Of a DNA stretch of 64,000 nt, positions 54,181-62,822 are shown one piece after another (within the stretch, counting starts at the first letter, position 1; every line of letters starts with the position of its first letter). A model generated the notes under the pieces. It did no database searches. It was not told where the DNA came from and worked only from the letters and a program-made list of their open reading frames with translations. Source of the DNA: Niabella yanshanensis (GTDB lineage Bacteria > Bacteroidota > Bacteroidia > Chitinophagales > Chitinophagaceae); NCBI RefSeq assembly GCF_034424215.1, contig NZ_CP139960.1, forward strand, positions 372,001-436,000, written 5' to 3'. The position numbers were made by a program, and so were the translations under genes.

Positions 54181-55920
54181 TTACCACCATCTCGGATCGC
54201 CGATGGTCCTTCCCTGAGCATTGGCTCGTAAGGGGCTCGTTGCATTTACAGTGAAGTCTCCGTTTTCTTTGTCCTTGTATTGGGGATCATATGAAAAAGG
54301 ATATTCTTTTATAGAGTTGGGATTAGCGTGATTGGCATCATTCATAATAAAACCTGGCGTCACTTCAGTCCAGACAGTATTGGGGTGCCTGAGTTCCCAG
54401 GTATGTATTGGCATGTTAGATGAGTTGCTGCCATATATAGTTGACTTGGATCGGACCTTAAAAAAGTTGGTGAAGGCTAATCTCTTTTCAAAATTGTTAG
54501 CGGTATAAGCAAAATTAAGGAAGAAATTTCCGCCAGATGTCAGGTTTGAGAAAATGTTGTTTTCGAAGATACATTTAGATGGAGCTTTAACCGCTTTAAA
54601 ATCGAATCCGCCCGCGGTGAAACTGCTGTCAACCGTATTGTTTTTGAATGTGAAGTCGATAACATTATTGGGATTTCTTTCTGCATCAATCGCAACAAAG
54701 ATCTTATTAGCCAGGTAAAACGTTGAGTTGCTGATTACTGCTTTCTTAAGCTGTGCAGCTCCTATATTTAATACTCCTGTTTCGTTATCTGCACCTAAAT
54801 GATGAAGAATAGAATTATTGATAGTTACCGATTCCATCACTTTACCAGTGCCACCATTCAGGTTAAATAAGCCCGTATGGTAATTACGAACGATACAGTC
54901 GTCTAATTTCAGCGAAACCAGGCTTTGACTGTTGCTGTGATTGACTACCCAGTCGTTCCATTGATGGTCAGCTGCGTCAGGTAGCTCCTGCTTATAATTA
55001 TCCAGCCTTGCGCCTGAAATTTCAAGGCCTTCCAGATTAAGGCCGGAAAGAGCTCCCTGCAACGACAACAATCTTGTGTAGAATCTGGGTTTGGCTTTTA
55101 CTCCTTCAGCAGCTTTAATAGTAATGATTTTATTGTCGATGGGGATTTCTATGGTTGCATAATTATAAATGCCTTCGCTGAGTAAAAGAATATCGTTGTT
55201 CCTGGCCGCTTTAATGGCATGAACCAGGTTGCTGTAAGGTTCCAGCTTCCAGGTGTTACCTTCAGGCTGTGCATGAGTTGCAAAAGTTTGTGTACCTAGA
55301 GGAAATTGGTCATTATAGATGGTAGCAACATATTGCATGTTGGCCGCCAGCGACGATACGGATGTTTGCCTGGCATTGAGATCCTGTGCTGACAGGTTGT
55401 GCCTGATTACTGCACCTTTAAATGGACGAAGTTCCATATGAGTTATCTTCCGGGATTGGCTACTACCTGACTCCTCCAGGTTGCTCCAGTTGAAGGTTAC
55501 ACCATTGGCTGTTACTTTATCCTCTGCAATCGAGTACAGAATATTATTTTCAACCGTTTCAAAGCTAAGCGTGGTCCAATCAGAGAATAAGCCATGCTGG
55601 CCTGAAGCTGCCCGTACCCGTACATGGTAAGTTTCTCCAAGGGGTAGCCGCCAGAAACTATGTTGATGGATGTCGCCATTAACTTCAATGTTTTCATTGA
55701 TCACCGAAAAATCAGCCATACGCGACAGCTCCAGCTGAAATGCATCATAACCACCACCTGATGGCTGCCAGGTAAGGTTAACCCTGCCATCAGATATGGC
55801 ATATTGCAGGTTGCTGACAGGCTCGGGCTGGAGCGGGGTCGATACTTCTTTCCGGCAGGAAAAAAGGGACACAAAAAGACATAGGTACAGCGCAAGGCTG
55901 TTTAATTTTAGATATTTCAT
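54181..55920 (-). CDS. Fn3 and beta-helix lipoprotein (DUF4957/DUF5123 type)
   Basis: A 579-residue lipoprotein with lipobox SLFSCRKEV (Cys22). A fibronectin-III-like domain (about 35-130; SDGRVNLTWQPSGGGYDAFQLE, YHVRVRAASG) and a second Fn3-like part are followed by a right-handed beta-helix (about 225-500: LVHAIKAARNNDILLLSEGIYN, and repeated N-x-x-V/I strands), then a C-terminal part with FMMNDANHANPNSIKEY-like and SPLRANAQGRTIGDPRWW. Such proteins occur in pectin loci and probably bind or degrade pectin. It is the only minus-strand member of the group. Confidence 0.85.
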   Translation of the reverse strand: MKYLKLNSLALYLCLFVSLFSCRKEVSTPLQPEPVSNLQYAISDGRVNLTWQPSGGGYDAFQLELSRMADFSVINENIEVNGDIHQHSFWRLPLGETYHVRVRAASGQHGLFSDWTTLSFETVENNILYSIAEDKVTANGVTFNWSNLEESGSSQSRKITHMELRPFKGAVIRHNLSAQDLNARQTSVSSLAANMQYVATIYNDQFPLGTQTFATHAQPEGNTWKLEPYSNLVHAIKAARNNDILLLSEGIYNYATIEIPIDNKIITIKAAEGVKAKPRFYTRLLSLQGALSGLNLEGLEISGARLDNYKQELPDAADHQWNDWVVNHSNSQSLVSLKLDDCIVRNYHTGLFNLNGGTGKVMESVTINNSILHHLGADNETGVLNIGAAQLKKAVISNSTFYLANKIFVAIDAERNPNNVIDFTFKNNTVDSSFTAGGFDFKAVKAPSKCIFENNIFSNLTSGGNFFLNFAYTANNFEKRLAFTNFFKVRSKSTIYGSNSSNMPIHTWELRHPNTVWTEVTPGFIMNDANHANPNSIKEYPFSYDPQYKDKENGDFTVNATSPLRANAQGRTIGDPRWW

Positions 55921-56401
55921 ATGTAAATCGTTTTGCTAAAAGTATCGCGAGCCGGCGGGCATTTCAATAGAGGAAATCGTGCAAGAAATGTAAATTATTC
56001 CTACATATTAAAACAAGATTAAGAAACCGGAATCTCCATTAGAAAACAGGATAAATATGCTGCGTTTGATTTGAGAAAAGATTGAAAAGGGCATATCGCG
56101 GCATTTGTTTTAGAGCAGATTTATAAAAACTAACACCTGATTTGATCTGCCGGGTGAACAAATAGGTCATAAGGCAGGACAAGGCAGGTTAGCAATGACG
56201 AAGCAATGTGCTAAGTTTATACCTATAATTAATACGGTTGCTGCAACTTCAGTGGTATAGCGCTTTAGGTTTATTTCCTGTGTCGTATAAAGCTGAGGAT
56301 GCTTCAGTTACACATTATGTCAAACAACTGTTGATGCTTCAGAGGTGTGAGACAGTCAGTATAAAAAATATCAAAGAACAACGTTAAACAAAATAATAAC
56401 T
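55921..56401. other. Divergent intergenic region of the pectin-type group
   Basis: About 480 bp between the divergent lipoprotein gene and the plus-strand unit. No frame is supported. It must contain promoters for both directions; nothing with a convincing -33/-7 pair was found. Confidence 0.4.
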
Positions 56402-56902
56402 ATGAAAGGGCTGATTTCACTATTGTTTTTTCTTGCATTTCGCTGTTTGGTTTATGGGCAAGCTGCCCTCTCAGATAGCAGCGTGTGCGCTGGTATATCA
56501 TTGGAGACAATAGAAGCTACATCTTTTCTTGGCCGCTGTGATAGCAACAAAAAAATCCCGTTGATCATTCCAAAGGGTGAGACCTTCATCATTACCGCGG
56601 TGGATTCCTGTAAATCCCAATCGGCTACCCGATTCCTATATGTTATCCGGTACAAAAAAGATTTTTTTGTGGTAGATACTACATTGGTTAAAACAATAAA
56701 TCCTAACGTCTTTAATCAATTCAGGTTAGTCAGAGATAAGTTTAAGTCTATGATGTATGGTGTATTTGCTGAGCATGTTCTTTTGAATCCACAGGATCTG
56801 GATAAGATCGATGAGGTAGATAAGAAGTTCCTCATTGCAACAATTGATATCATAAAGCGTCAAAAAAAACGGCTACTATCAGAGGGAAGTGACATAAACT
56901 AA
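56402..56902 (+). CDS. Hypothetical secreted protein
   Basis: A 166-residue protein with a signal peptide (MKGLISLLFFLAFRCLVYGQ). The mature part starts with cysteine-containing ALSDSSVCAGISLETIEATS, then an SH3-like beta region (IPLIIPKGETFIITAVDSC, FLYVIRYKKDFFVVD) and a helical basic C-terminus (LIATIDIIKRQKKRLLSEG). It belongs to no family that I recognise. The three cysteines at residues 28, 45 and 69 could form a disulphide. It lies about 500 bp before the DUF3826 genes. Confidence 0.6.
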   Translation: MKGLISLLFFLAFRCLVYGQAALSDSSVCAGISLETIEATSFLGRCDSNKKIPLIIPKGETFIITAVDSCKSQSATRFLYVIRYKKDFFVVDTTLVKTINPNVFNQFRLVRDKFKSMMYGVFAEHVLLNPQDLDKIDEVDKKFLIATIDIIKRQKKRLLSEGSDIN

Positions 56903-57417
56903 TGCTTATAAAGCATCCTATAAATGCTTCCGTTAAATACTAATTTCAGCGTCCCGGATCAGTCCCCCGCAGATACTGGTTCATCGGGCATTCACCTCCT
57001 ATTCTTTTCATCTATTCTGCTGCTCAGGAAGGTAATGGCGGAGATATTGACCTAGGGAAAACACATTCAGGGTTCTATACCCTGTGTCCTATGCCATATA
57101 CCAATTGTCAGTAGTTTTTACAGTATCCTCCTTCATCGGGCCGTTGTTTTATGGAAAGCAATTAGCTGGGTGAGTGGGTATGACTGTCAATTGAATAGTC
57201 TAACGTTATCACAGATTCCGGAATATTTTCAGATTTGGCTTTTAAGTTTGTAAAGTTGTGAAGTGTTAAATGTCGTCAGGCCCCGATAAAGAAACCTTTA
57301 ACAGATATTGCCGGTTTTTCATAACAATATGTATAGTTTTTGCAGGCAGCCGTTAACGTCGAAACACTTCAATCCATTAAAAAAGTATAAAAACGAGAGA
57401 TTACAAAATATTCTAAA
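56903..57417. other. Intergenic region without a gene
   Basis: About 515 bp. No supported frame. A hairpin-like CAGGGTTCTATACCCTG occurs near 57068-57084. The last 100 bp probably hold the promoter of the DUF3826/pectate lyase unit. Confidence 0.4.
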
Positions 57418-58092
57418 ATGCAACGATTGAAATTACATGCTATAGGTTTATTCGCAGCTTGTTCCTTAGTTCAGCCATGTTTTTGCCAGACAGGAACACA
57501 GAAAGAAGTGGCCGGTATAACACAAACCAATGCAACCACCAGCAGGGCAGCTGAAATAACTCAGAAACTAACAACACTTACTGAAAGTGACCGTTCCTCC
57601 ATACAGGCTATATTGAATAATCATTTCGAGGCGCTTCAGGTCATATTTGACAACCGAAAAATTGCTATGAAAAAAGCTGAAGGGAGTACGACAGATAAAG
57701 AACTGGCCGCCGCCAGGCAGCAAACAGCCTGGAATGCAGCAGTCGGCCAATTAAATAAAGCTTACGTGAATTTTTTGGGCAGTATATCCCGGCACCTGGG
57801 CGAAGAACAGGTGGAGGAGTTAAAAGATTTGATGACCGAAGGCGGCCTGCAAAATGAGTTTGACAGGTTTTTGGTACTGTTGCCCGGTTTGAAAGAAGTA
57901 CATAAGGCGCAAATTACAACCTACCTAAAAGAAGCAAGGGAAAATGCTATGGTGGCCGAAACTGCTGATGTGCGTAGTGATTGGTTTATTAAATATAGGG
58001 GTCGAGCCAATAATTACCTGGCCGCGGCCGGCTTTGATTTGCGTAAAGCAACTGAAGATCTGGAAGCCAGGGGAAGAGTGATCAAAAAATAA
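57418..58092 (+). CDS. DUF3826 protein (first of two)
   Basis: A 224-residue exported protein (signal peptide ending PCFCQT). The body is helical with the DUF3826 pattern: VIFDNRKIAMKKAEGS, LNKAYVNFLGSISRHLGEEQ, VEELKDLMTEGGLQNEFDRF, LPGLKEVHKAQITTYLKEAR and WFIKYRGRANNYLAAAGFDL. The family is found in pectin-use loci but has no proven function. The next gene is a homologue and then comes the pectate lyase, all on one strand. Confidence 0.88.
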   Translation: MQRLKLHAIGLFAACSLVQPCFCQTGTQKEVAGITQTNATTSRAAEITQKLTTLTESDRSSIQAILNNHFEALQVIFDNRKIAMKKAEGSTTDKELAAARQQTAWNAAVGQLNKAYVNFLGSISRHLGEEQVEELKDLMTEGGLQNEFDRFLVLLPGLKEVHKAQITTYLKEARENAMVAETADVRSDWFIKYRGRANNYLAAAGFDLRKATEDLEARGRVIKK

Positions 58093-58130
58093 TGATCTCC
58101 TTTTAATTGAAGTTAAAAATCATTTTTGTT

Positions 58131-58787
58131 ATGTCTAGTATGTCAGGGAGGATCACGTTGTTCATATCGATTGTTTTTATTACAATATCAGGCCAGGCAC
58201 AATCCTTTGATAGCAATTATATAAGTGTTGTTAATGACAGGGCTTTTAAAATTGCCCGGGAATTAAATATTGGAGATTCCACGAAGTTTTATATCGTAAG
58301 AGACAAAATTGCACGGCAATATATCAATGTAAGAGTACTGGATGAAAAGCTGGAAAAACAAATAAGTACCATCAAAACAAAGACGGCTCAGTCATCTTTG
58401 CTACAAACAGAATTGGAGGCAGTTCGTAATGAAGCAGGGAAGGAACGGAAAGCGATCAATGCTGCATTCGTTCAATCTTTATCAGAACAGCTCAATAGTC
58501 AGCAAATTGATAAAGTAAAGGACGGGCTTACATTCGGTTTGTTTCATGTAACCTATCATGTTTTTATGGATATGATCCCGTCTCTTAAAAAAGAAGAAGA
58601 GGCGTATATTTTCAATTCGTTAATAGAAGTACGGGATCTGGCAATGGCATCCGGATCCAGCAAGCTAAAAGAAACATTATTTGAAGAGTGCAGGGCAAAA
58701 ATCAACAGCTATCTTACCACGAGGGGATATAACCTGAAACTAGAACGGAAGAACTGGTACACAAAAACGGATGCACTGGTAAAATAA
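58131..58787 (+). CDS. DUF3826 protein (second of two)
   Basis: A 218-residue exported protein from the ATG at 58131; the frame opens at TTG 58107. It has a signal peptide (ends ISGQAQ). Its helices align with the previous protein: FVQSLSEQLNSQQIDKVKDG, DMIPSLKKEEEAYIFNSLIE, ECRAKINSYLTTRGYNLKLE. Both copies keep the C-terminal W/R-x-K-I-N-x-Y-L segment. They probably arose by duplication. The spacing is 38 bp. Confidence 0.85.
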   Translation: MSSMSGRITLFISIVFITISGQAQSFDSNYISVVNDRAFKIARELNIGDSTKFYIVRDKIARQYINVRVLDEKLEKQISTIKTKTAQSSLLQTELEAVRNEAGKERKAINAAFVQSLSEQLNSQQIDKVKDGLTFGLFHVTYHVFMDMIPSLKKEEEAYIFNSLIEVRDLAMASGSSKLKETLFEECRAKINSYLTTRGYNLKLERKNWYTKTDALVK

Positions 58788-58842
58788 CGTTGGAAACATT
58801 ACAGGCAAACACGGTTAATCAACAACACAATTATAAATTTTA

Positions 58843-60408
58843 ATGAAAAAATCTATCTTCTGGCCGCTGGCAGCAGGACTGTTAATTTCTATGACGCCAG
58901 GTGTTAAGGGACAGAATGGTCTGCCGGCGAATCCTGATAAAGCGGTGTCAGGGCAAATTCCTCCACATCCGCCTGTACTTCCGGAGGATGCTATTCCGGC
59001 TTTTCCCGGTGCATGGGGAGGTGGTATGTATACCAAAGGAGGCCGTGGCGGTAAAGTTATTACTGTAACTAATGTTAATGATGCCGGCCCGGGAAGTCTT
59101 CGGGCTGCATTGGAATCTAAAGGTCCGCGGATTATCGTTTTTCGTGTGGCGGGCACCATAAAGTTGAAAGATGACCTTTTTGTCAACGACCCTTACGTGA
59201 CGATTGCAGGTCAGTCAGCTCCCGGTGATGGCATTTGTATAGCAGGAACCCTTAATATCAATACGCATAACGTGATCATAAGGCATATCCGTGTACGTCG
59301 TGGCGTTTCAGAAGGCGGCCAGGGGGATGATAATATTGGAGGGTACCCCGAACATCACATTATTATAGATCATTGTTCAACCAGTTGGGGTATGGATGAA
59401 AATATTTCTCTTTACCGGTATATGGCGCCATCAAAAGACGGCAAAACAAAAATTAAAACCAGCATCAGGAACCTTACTATTCAGTGGACCATTTCGAGCG
59501 AGGCGCTTAATGCCAAGAACCATGCATTTGGGGGTACCTGGGGCGGCAACCCTGCTACCTTTCATCATAATTTGTTTGCGAGCAATACAGCCAGAAATCC
59601 ATCCATTGGTATGTCTGGCCCCTTTGACTTCCGGTATAATGTTATCTTCAACTGGCGTCATCGCTCTATCGACGGGGGAGATGAAACCTCTACCATTAAT
59701 ATAATGAATAATTATTTCAAGCCCGGTCCTGCAACCCTGGATGATGTACGTGGGGCATTTGCGCGCCTGGAACTGCGTAATGGCCTGTCACCGGCTGGCA
59801 GTTTAACAAAGGGCACCTGGTATCCAAAAGAGGAACCAAGGCCTGGAAAATGGTATGTGGCCGGCAATATCATGGATGGAAATGAAGCTGCAACCGGCAA
59901 CAACTGGTTTGCAATCCAGCGCACCAGGGAGCCTGGTAAAGGCGGCAATATCGACGGCGACGAGCTTAAAGCCCTGGCGAGGGTAAATACACCATTTGAA
60001 GCCTGGCCGGTGGCACCCCACCAAACTGCAGATGTTGTGTATGAAGCGGTGTTATCGAAAGTGGGAGCTACATTACCCAGGCGGGATGCAGTCGACAGGC
60101 GTGTAACAGAAATGGTACGTACAGGTAAACCTTTGACCGAAACAGGCATTATTAAAGATATAGCAGAAGTAGGTGGTTACCCAACGCTTACATTTAAACC
60201 GTCGGAACTAGCAGCTGACACTGATGGCGATGGAATGTCTGATGCATGGGAGCTCAAATACCAGCTAAACCCCAAAAATGTTAAAGATGCGGCTTTGGAC
60301 ACGGATGGCGATGGATATACGAACGTGGAGGAATTTTTAAACGGAACCAATCCGCGGGAAAAAATCGACTACCGAAATTTAGACAACAATATCGATACTG
60401 TTAGTTAA
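58843..60408 (+). CDS. Pectate lyase, PL1 type, with calcium-repeat C-terminus
   Basis: A 521-residue secreted enzyme (signal peptide ends GVKGQ). The PL1 beta-helix covers about 45-420: AFPGAWGGGMYTKGGRGGKV, AGPGSLRAALESKGPRIIVF, TIAGQSAPGDGICI, VIIRHIRVRRG, IIIDHCSTSWGMDENISLY and FHHNLFASNTARNPSIG. The C-terminus has DTDGDGMSDAWE and DTDGDGYTNVEEFLNGTNP, calcium-binding repeats typical of secreted Bacteroidetes enzymes. It cleaves pectate by beta-elimination. It is the enzyme of the pectin-type group. Confidence 0.93.
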   Translation: MKKSIFWPLAAGLLISMTPGVKGQNGLPANPDKAVSGQIPPHPPVLPEDAIPAFPGAWGGGMYTKGGRGGKVITVTNVNDAGPGSLRAALESKGPRIIVFRVAGTIKLKDDLFVNDPYVTIAGQSAPGDGICIAGTLNINTHNVIIRHIRVRRGVSEGGQGDDNIGGYPEHHIIIDHCSTSWGMDENISLYRYMAPSKDGKTKIKTSIRNLTIQWTISSEALNAKNHAFGGTWGGNPATFHHNLFASNTARNPSIGMSGPFDFRYNVIFNWRHRSIDGGDETSTINIMNNYFKPGPATLDDVRGAFARLELRNGLSPAGSLTKGTWYPKEEPRPGKWYVAGNIMDGNEAATGNNWFAIQRTREPGKGGNIDGDELKALARVNTPFEAWPVAPHQTADVVYEAVLSKVGATLPRRDAVDRRVTEMVRTGKPLTETGIIKDIAEVGGYPTLTFKPSELAADTDGDGMSDAWELKYQLNPKNVKDAALDTDGDGYTNVEEFLNGTNPREKIDYRNLDNNIDTVS

Positions 60409-60478
60409 GTTAATTTCAGTTGACCTTCAAATACTGAAATAGATACTTTAGATAATATTAAGACTGTTATTGGTCTCT

Positions 60479-60530
60479 AAATCTCACATTCATCGCTTTC
60501 AGCGAACTGATTGTGAGATTTATTTTTTTG
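60479..60530 (+). terminator. Terminator of the pectate lyase gene
   Basis: AAATCTCACA (60479-60488) pairs perfectly with TGTGAGATTT (60512-60521), with an inner CGCT / AGCG helix, followed by ATTTTTTTG. The hairpin lies 70 bp after the lyase stop. Its T-tract runs into the promoter of the next gene. Confidence 0.85.
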
Positions 60531-60531
60531 C

Positions 60532-60539
60532 TATATTTG
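60532..60539 (+). promoter_or_regulatory. Bacteroidetes -7 element TATATTTG
   Basis: TATATTTG matches TAnnTTTG exactly and is preceded by TTG (60511-60513) at 18 bp spacing. It sits 20 bp before the ATG of the small gene at 60560, and its -33 area lies in the terminator stem. Confidence 0.6.
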
Positions 60540-60559
60540 CCCCGCATAACTTAAAGAAA

Positions 60560-60754
60560 ATGAACATCAATGCAGTCTATCCTGACTTTCAGCACGAAGC
60601 CCATGAATTAAACAGGTATATTGAAGCTTCCGGAATTTTCAGTATTTTATTAAAGTGTGGTGACATTATTCATCACAGACCGATGCATGTAGAGGATTTC
60701 CGTAACTGGTTGAGCAGCCATGATATTGTGGATCTGCGTAGTAACGAAGACTGA
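60560..60754 (+). CDS. Small hypothetical protein, 64 aa
   Basis: A 64-residue hydrophilic protein read from the ATG at 60560. The frame extends to 60470, through the terminator, but the promoter fixes the inner start. It reads MNINAVYPDFQHEAHELNRY, then GIFSILLKCGDIIHHRP, ending NWLSSHDIVDLRSNED. A GDIIHHRP segment and an ordered alternation suggest a small folded protein. There is no export signal and no known family. Confidence 0.6.
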   Translation: MNINAVYPDFQHEAHELNRYIEASGIFSILLKCGDIIHHRPMHVEDFRNWLSSHDIVDLRSNED

Positions 60755-60995
60755 TCGATAGCGGTCAGGTAACCTTCGGCTCCGATATTTTTGTATAAAT
60801 GATCGGTATGATATCTCCTGCAAAAATTCGGGGAACAGGCAGCTCATTGCTGGCGCTATTTATATCTTGTTTTTTATACGCAAGACCAGCTTTGTTATTA
60901 TTTCCTGCCGGGGATAAATTGTTTTTTACTGTTGACACACTGTTGTCACAGGCAGGGTGGAGTTTTGTGTTATCAATCATCAAAAAACAAAAGAT

Positions 60996-61487
60996 ATGAG
61001 CACTACAACTACAATCGAACGCCCCATTATCAGCGCTGAAGAGTTATTGACCGCCTGGCAGGGGCACCGCAATCTTACCCGTAAGGTTATCGAAGCATTT
61101 CCGGAGAAAGATATGTTTACTTTTTCTGTAGGTGGCATGCGTCCTTTCGCAGACCTGATCAAAGAGATCATTACCGTATCTGCCGTAGGGTTAAAACAAA
61201 TTGTAACGGGTGTTATCACTCCGTTTGAAGATGCCATGCCGCAGATCAAAGAAAAAGCTGATTTGTTACAGGCATGGGATGAAGCGAGCGAGCAGATCAA
61301 TGTTTATTTTCCGCAGATCAGCGCCGAAAAATTTCATGAGGATATTAACCTCTTTGGTGAGTATAAGTTTCCTGCAATAGAAAATATCCAGTATTTCATT
61401 GACAACGAAATTCACCACCGTGCGCAGGCTTATGTTTACCTGCGCGCCCTGGGTATCGAACCTCCTTTCTTCTGGGATAGGTACTAA
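60996..61487 (+). CDS. DinB-family protein
   Basis: A 163-residue protein from the ATG at 60996, which is preceded by a purine-rich AAAACAAAAGAT. The frame opens earlier at 60957. The four-helix DinB bundle shows TRKVIEAFPEKDMFTFSVGG, MRPFADLIKEIITVSAVG and the metal-binding DNEIHHRAQAYVYLRALGIE. DinB proteins are metal-dependent enzymes, often thiol transferases. The neighbouring WYL regulator is convergent and is frequently found next to DinB genes in Bacteroidetes. Confidence 0.92.
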   Translation: MSTTTTIERPIISAEELLTAWQGHRNLTRKVIEAFPEKDMFTFSVGGMRPFADLIKEIITVSAVGLKQIVTGVITPFEDAMPQIKEKADLLQAWDEASEQINVYFPQISAEKFHEDINLFGEYKFPAIENIQYFIDNEIHHRAQAYVYLRALGIEPPFFWDRY

Positions 61488-61534
61488 GGTAATAATGGTG
61501 ACAAACCCTCAGGATAAGGGTAGGAGAGATCATA

Positions 61535-61578
61535 TTAAGCGGAGACAGCCTTCATTGCAACGGGTGTCTCCGCTTTAA
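61535..61578. terminator. Hairpin between convergent genes
   Basis: AAGCGGAGACA (61537-61547) pairs perfectly with TGTCTCCGCTT (61565-61575) around 17 nt. T-tracts are short on both strands, so it may work as a two-way terminator of moderate strength for the DinB gene. Confidence 0.6.
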
Positions 61579-61622
61579 TGCATTTACATGACGGTACTTT
61601 TGTCTGGTTAAGGGCAGTGCAA

Positions 61623-61678
61623 ATATCTCACTTCAAGTATCCGATATCCGGCATCTAACATGCAATATCTGGTACCTG
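61623..61678. repeat. Degenerate 7-bp tandem repeat
   Basis: Eight 7-bp units follow each other: ATATCTC, ACTTCAA, GTATCCG, ATATCCG, GCATCTA, ACATGCA, ATATCTG, GTACCTG, with the consensus near RTATCYG. The series resembles the shorter one at 19358-19385. Confidence 0.55.
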
Positions 61679-61697
61679 ATCTCCTTCTTTCAGCAAC

Positions 61698-62684
61698 CTA
61701 CATACTTTTGATCCGTTTGTCAATATTCTGTGTAAGCTCTTTTAGCCGCTGTTTCAGACTTTCGGGCTCAATAATATCCGATTTATCGGCCAATACAATA
61801 AACCAACGAAGGAAATACTCAGGTTCATGAGGAAAGTGAAAGGTCATCTCCGTTTTGCTGCCCAGTTTTTTTTCAGAAATAAAACCATATTGCTGGCGGC
61901 TATGCTGAACATATTTAACGTAATTATTGTCCATCATAATTCTGACCACTTCGTAAGTATCGAATTGTGGCTTTTGGAGATAAGCGGAAAGTTCTTTGTG
62001 TTGTAAGGTAAAGTCCGCATCCAGGCCGGTTATTTTAATAATGCGATCTGACCTGAAATTTCGATGTTCTCTCCTTAAATGGCAATAGGCCACCAGGTAC
62101 CAGTACTCTTTGTCGTGATATAAACCGATAGGTTCAATATTTCTTTCTGATGGCTGACTTGCATCAAAGGATTGGTACCTGATATACACCTGTTTCTTAT
62201 TAACAATACCATTCATCAGTATTTCTAATGCATTCGGTACCTCTTTATTAAACAGGTTTTTTTTGGGAGATACATGAATATTGGCATTAAGCTCATTTAT
62301 ACGGTCTTTATCGGTCCAGCGTAAAACCGATTTCACCTTGAACATAGCCGACTGGAAAGCGTTGCCCAAAGAGCGATCGGTAAAATGCTCCATCAGTTTT
62401 TCTGCTGCTACAAAACTTACAGCTTCTTCCCGGGTAAACATGACAGGGGGGAGTTTATACCCTTCCACAATAGAGTAACCAACACCAGCTTCCGAACTGA
62501 TGGGAACACCAGAGTTCTCCAATGTTTTAATATCCCTGTAAATAGTGCGGAGGCTCACTCCAAAACGATCAGCCAGTTCCTGTGCTTTTACAATGCGTTT
62601 GGACTGCAGCTGGGTTAATATAGCCACTACACGGTCAAATTTCTTCGGACTATCATCGTGTATTTCATCATCTATTGCGGCCAT
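61698..62684 (-). CDS. WYL-domain transcriptional regulator (YafY type)
   Basis: A 328-residue regulator. An N-terminal HTH_11 (about 16-70: DRVVAILTQLQSKRIVKAQE, FGVSLRTIYRDIKTLENSGV) is followed by a WYL domain (about 150-225: VYIRYQSFDASQPSERNIEP, LYHDKEYWYLVAYCHLRREH) and a WCX C-terminal domain (about 240-325). These sense small molecules or nucleic acids. The gene is convergent with DinB. A DNA-damage or stress link is inferred only from that pairing. Confidence 0.93.
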   Translation of the reverse strand: MAAIDDEIHDDSPKKFDRVVAILTQLQSKRIVKAQELADRFGVSLRTIYRDIKTLENSGVPISSEAGVGYSIVEGYKLPPVMFTREEAVSFVAAEKLMEHFTDRSLGNAFQSAMFKVKSVLRWTDKDRINELNANIHVSPKKNLFNKEVPNALEILMNGIVNKKQVYIRYQSFDASQPSERNIEPIGLYHDKEYWYLVAYCHLRREHRNFRSDRIIKITGLDADFTLQHKELSAYLQKPQFDTYEVVRIMMDNNYVKYVQHSRQQYGFISEKKLGSKTEMTFHFPHEPEYFLRWFIVLADKSDIIEPESLKQRLKELTQNIDKRIKSM

Positions 62685-62765
62685 CTTTTTTAATTGTGCT
62701 GCAATTTAGAAAGCTAAGTTGAGGATTGCAAATCTTTATAGACACAGGGACATTGCCGTAAAAAG

Positions 62766-62799
62766 AACAACCGCAGCACCCAAGGGCCCCGCGGTTGTT
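62766..62799 (-). terminator. Terminator of the choice-of-anchor I gene
   Basis: AACAACCGC (62766-62774) pairs with GCGGTTGTT (62791-62799). On the minus strand it runs into CTTTTTACGG, 24 bp past the stop of the gene at 62823. Confidence 0.8.
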
Positions 62800-62822
62800 A
62801 TAGTTGGGTAGATGTAAGGCTG

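Noticed and set aside
60799-60999. 66-residue hydrophobic frame before DinB
   Set aside because: It overlaps the DinB start and has no homologue that I know; probably chance.
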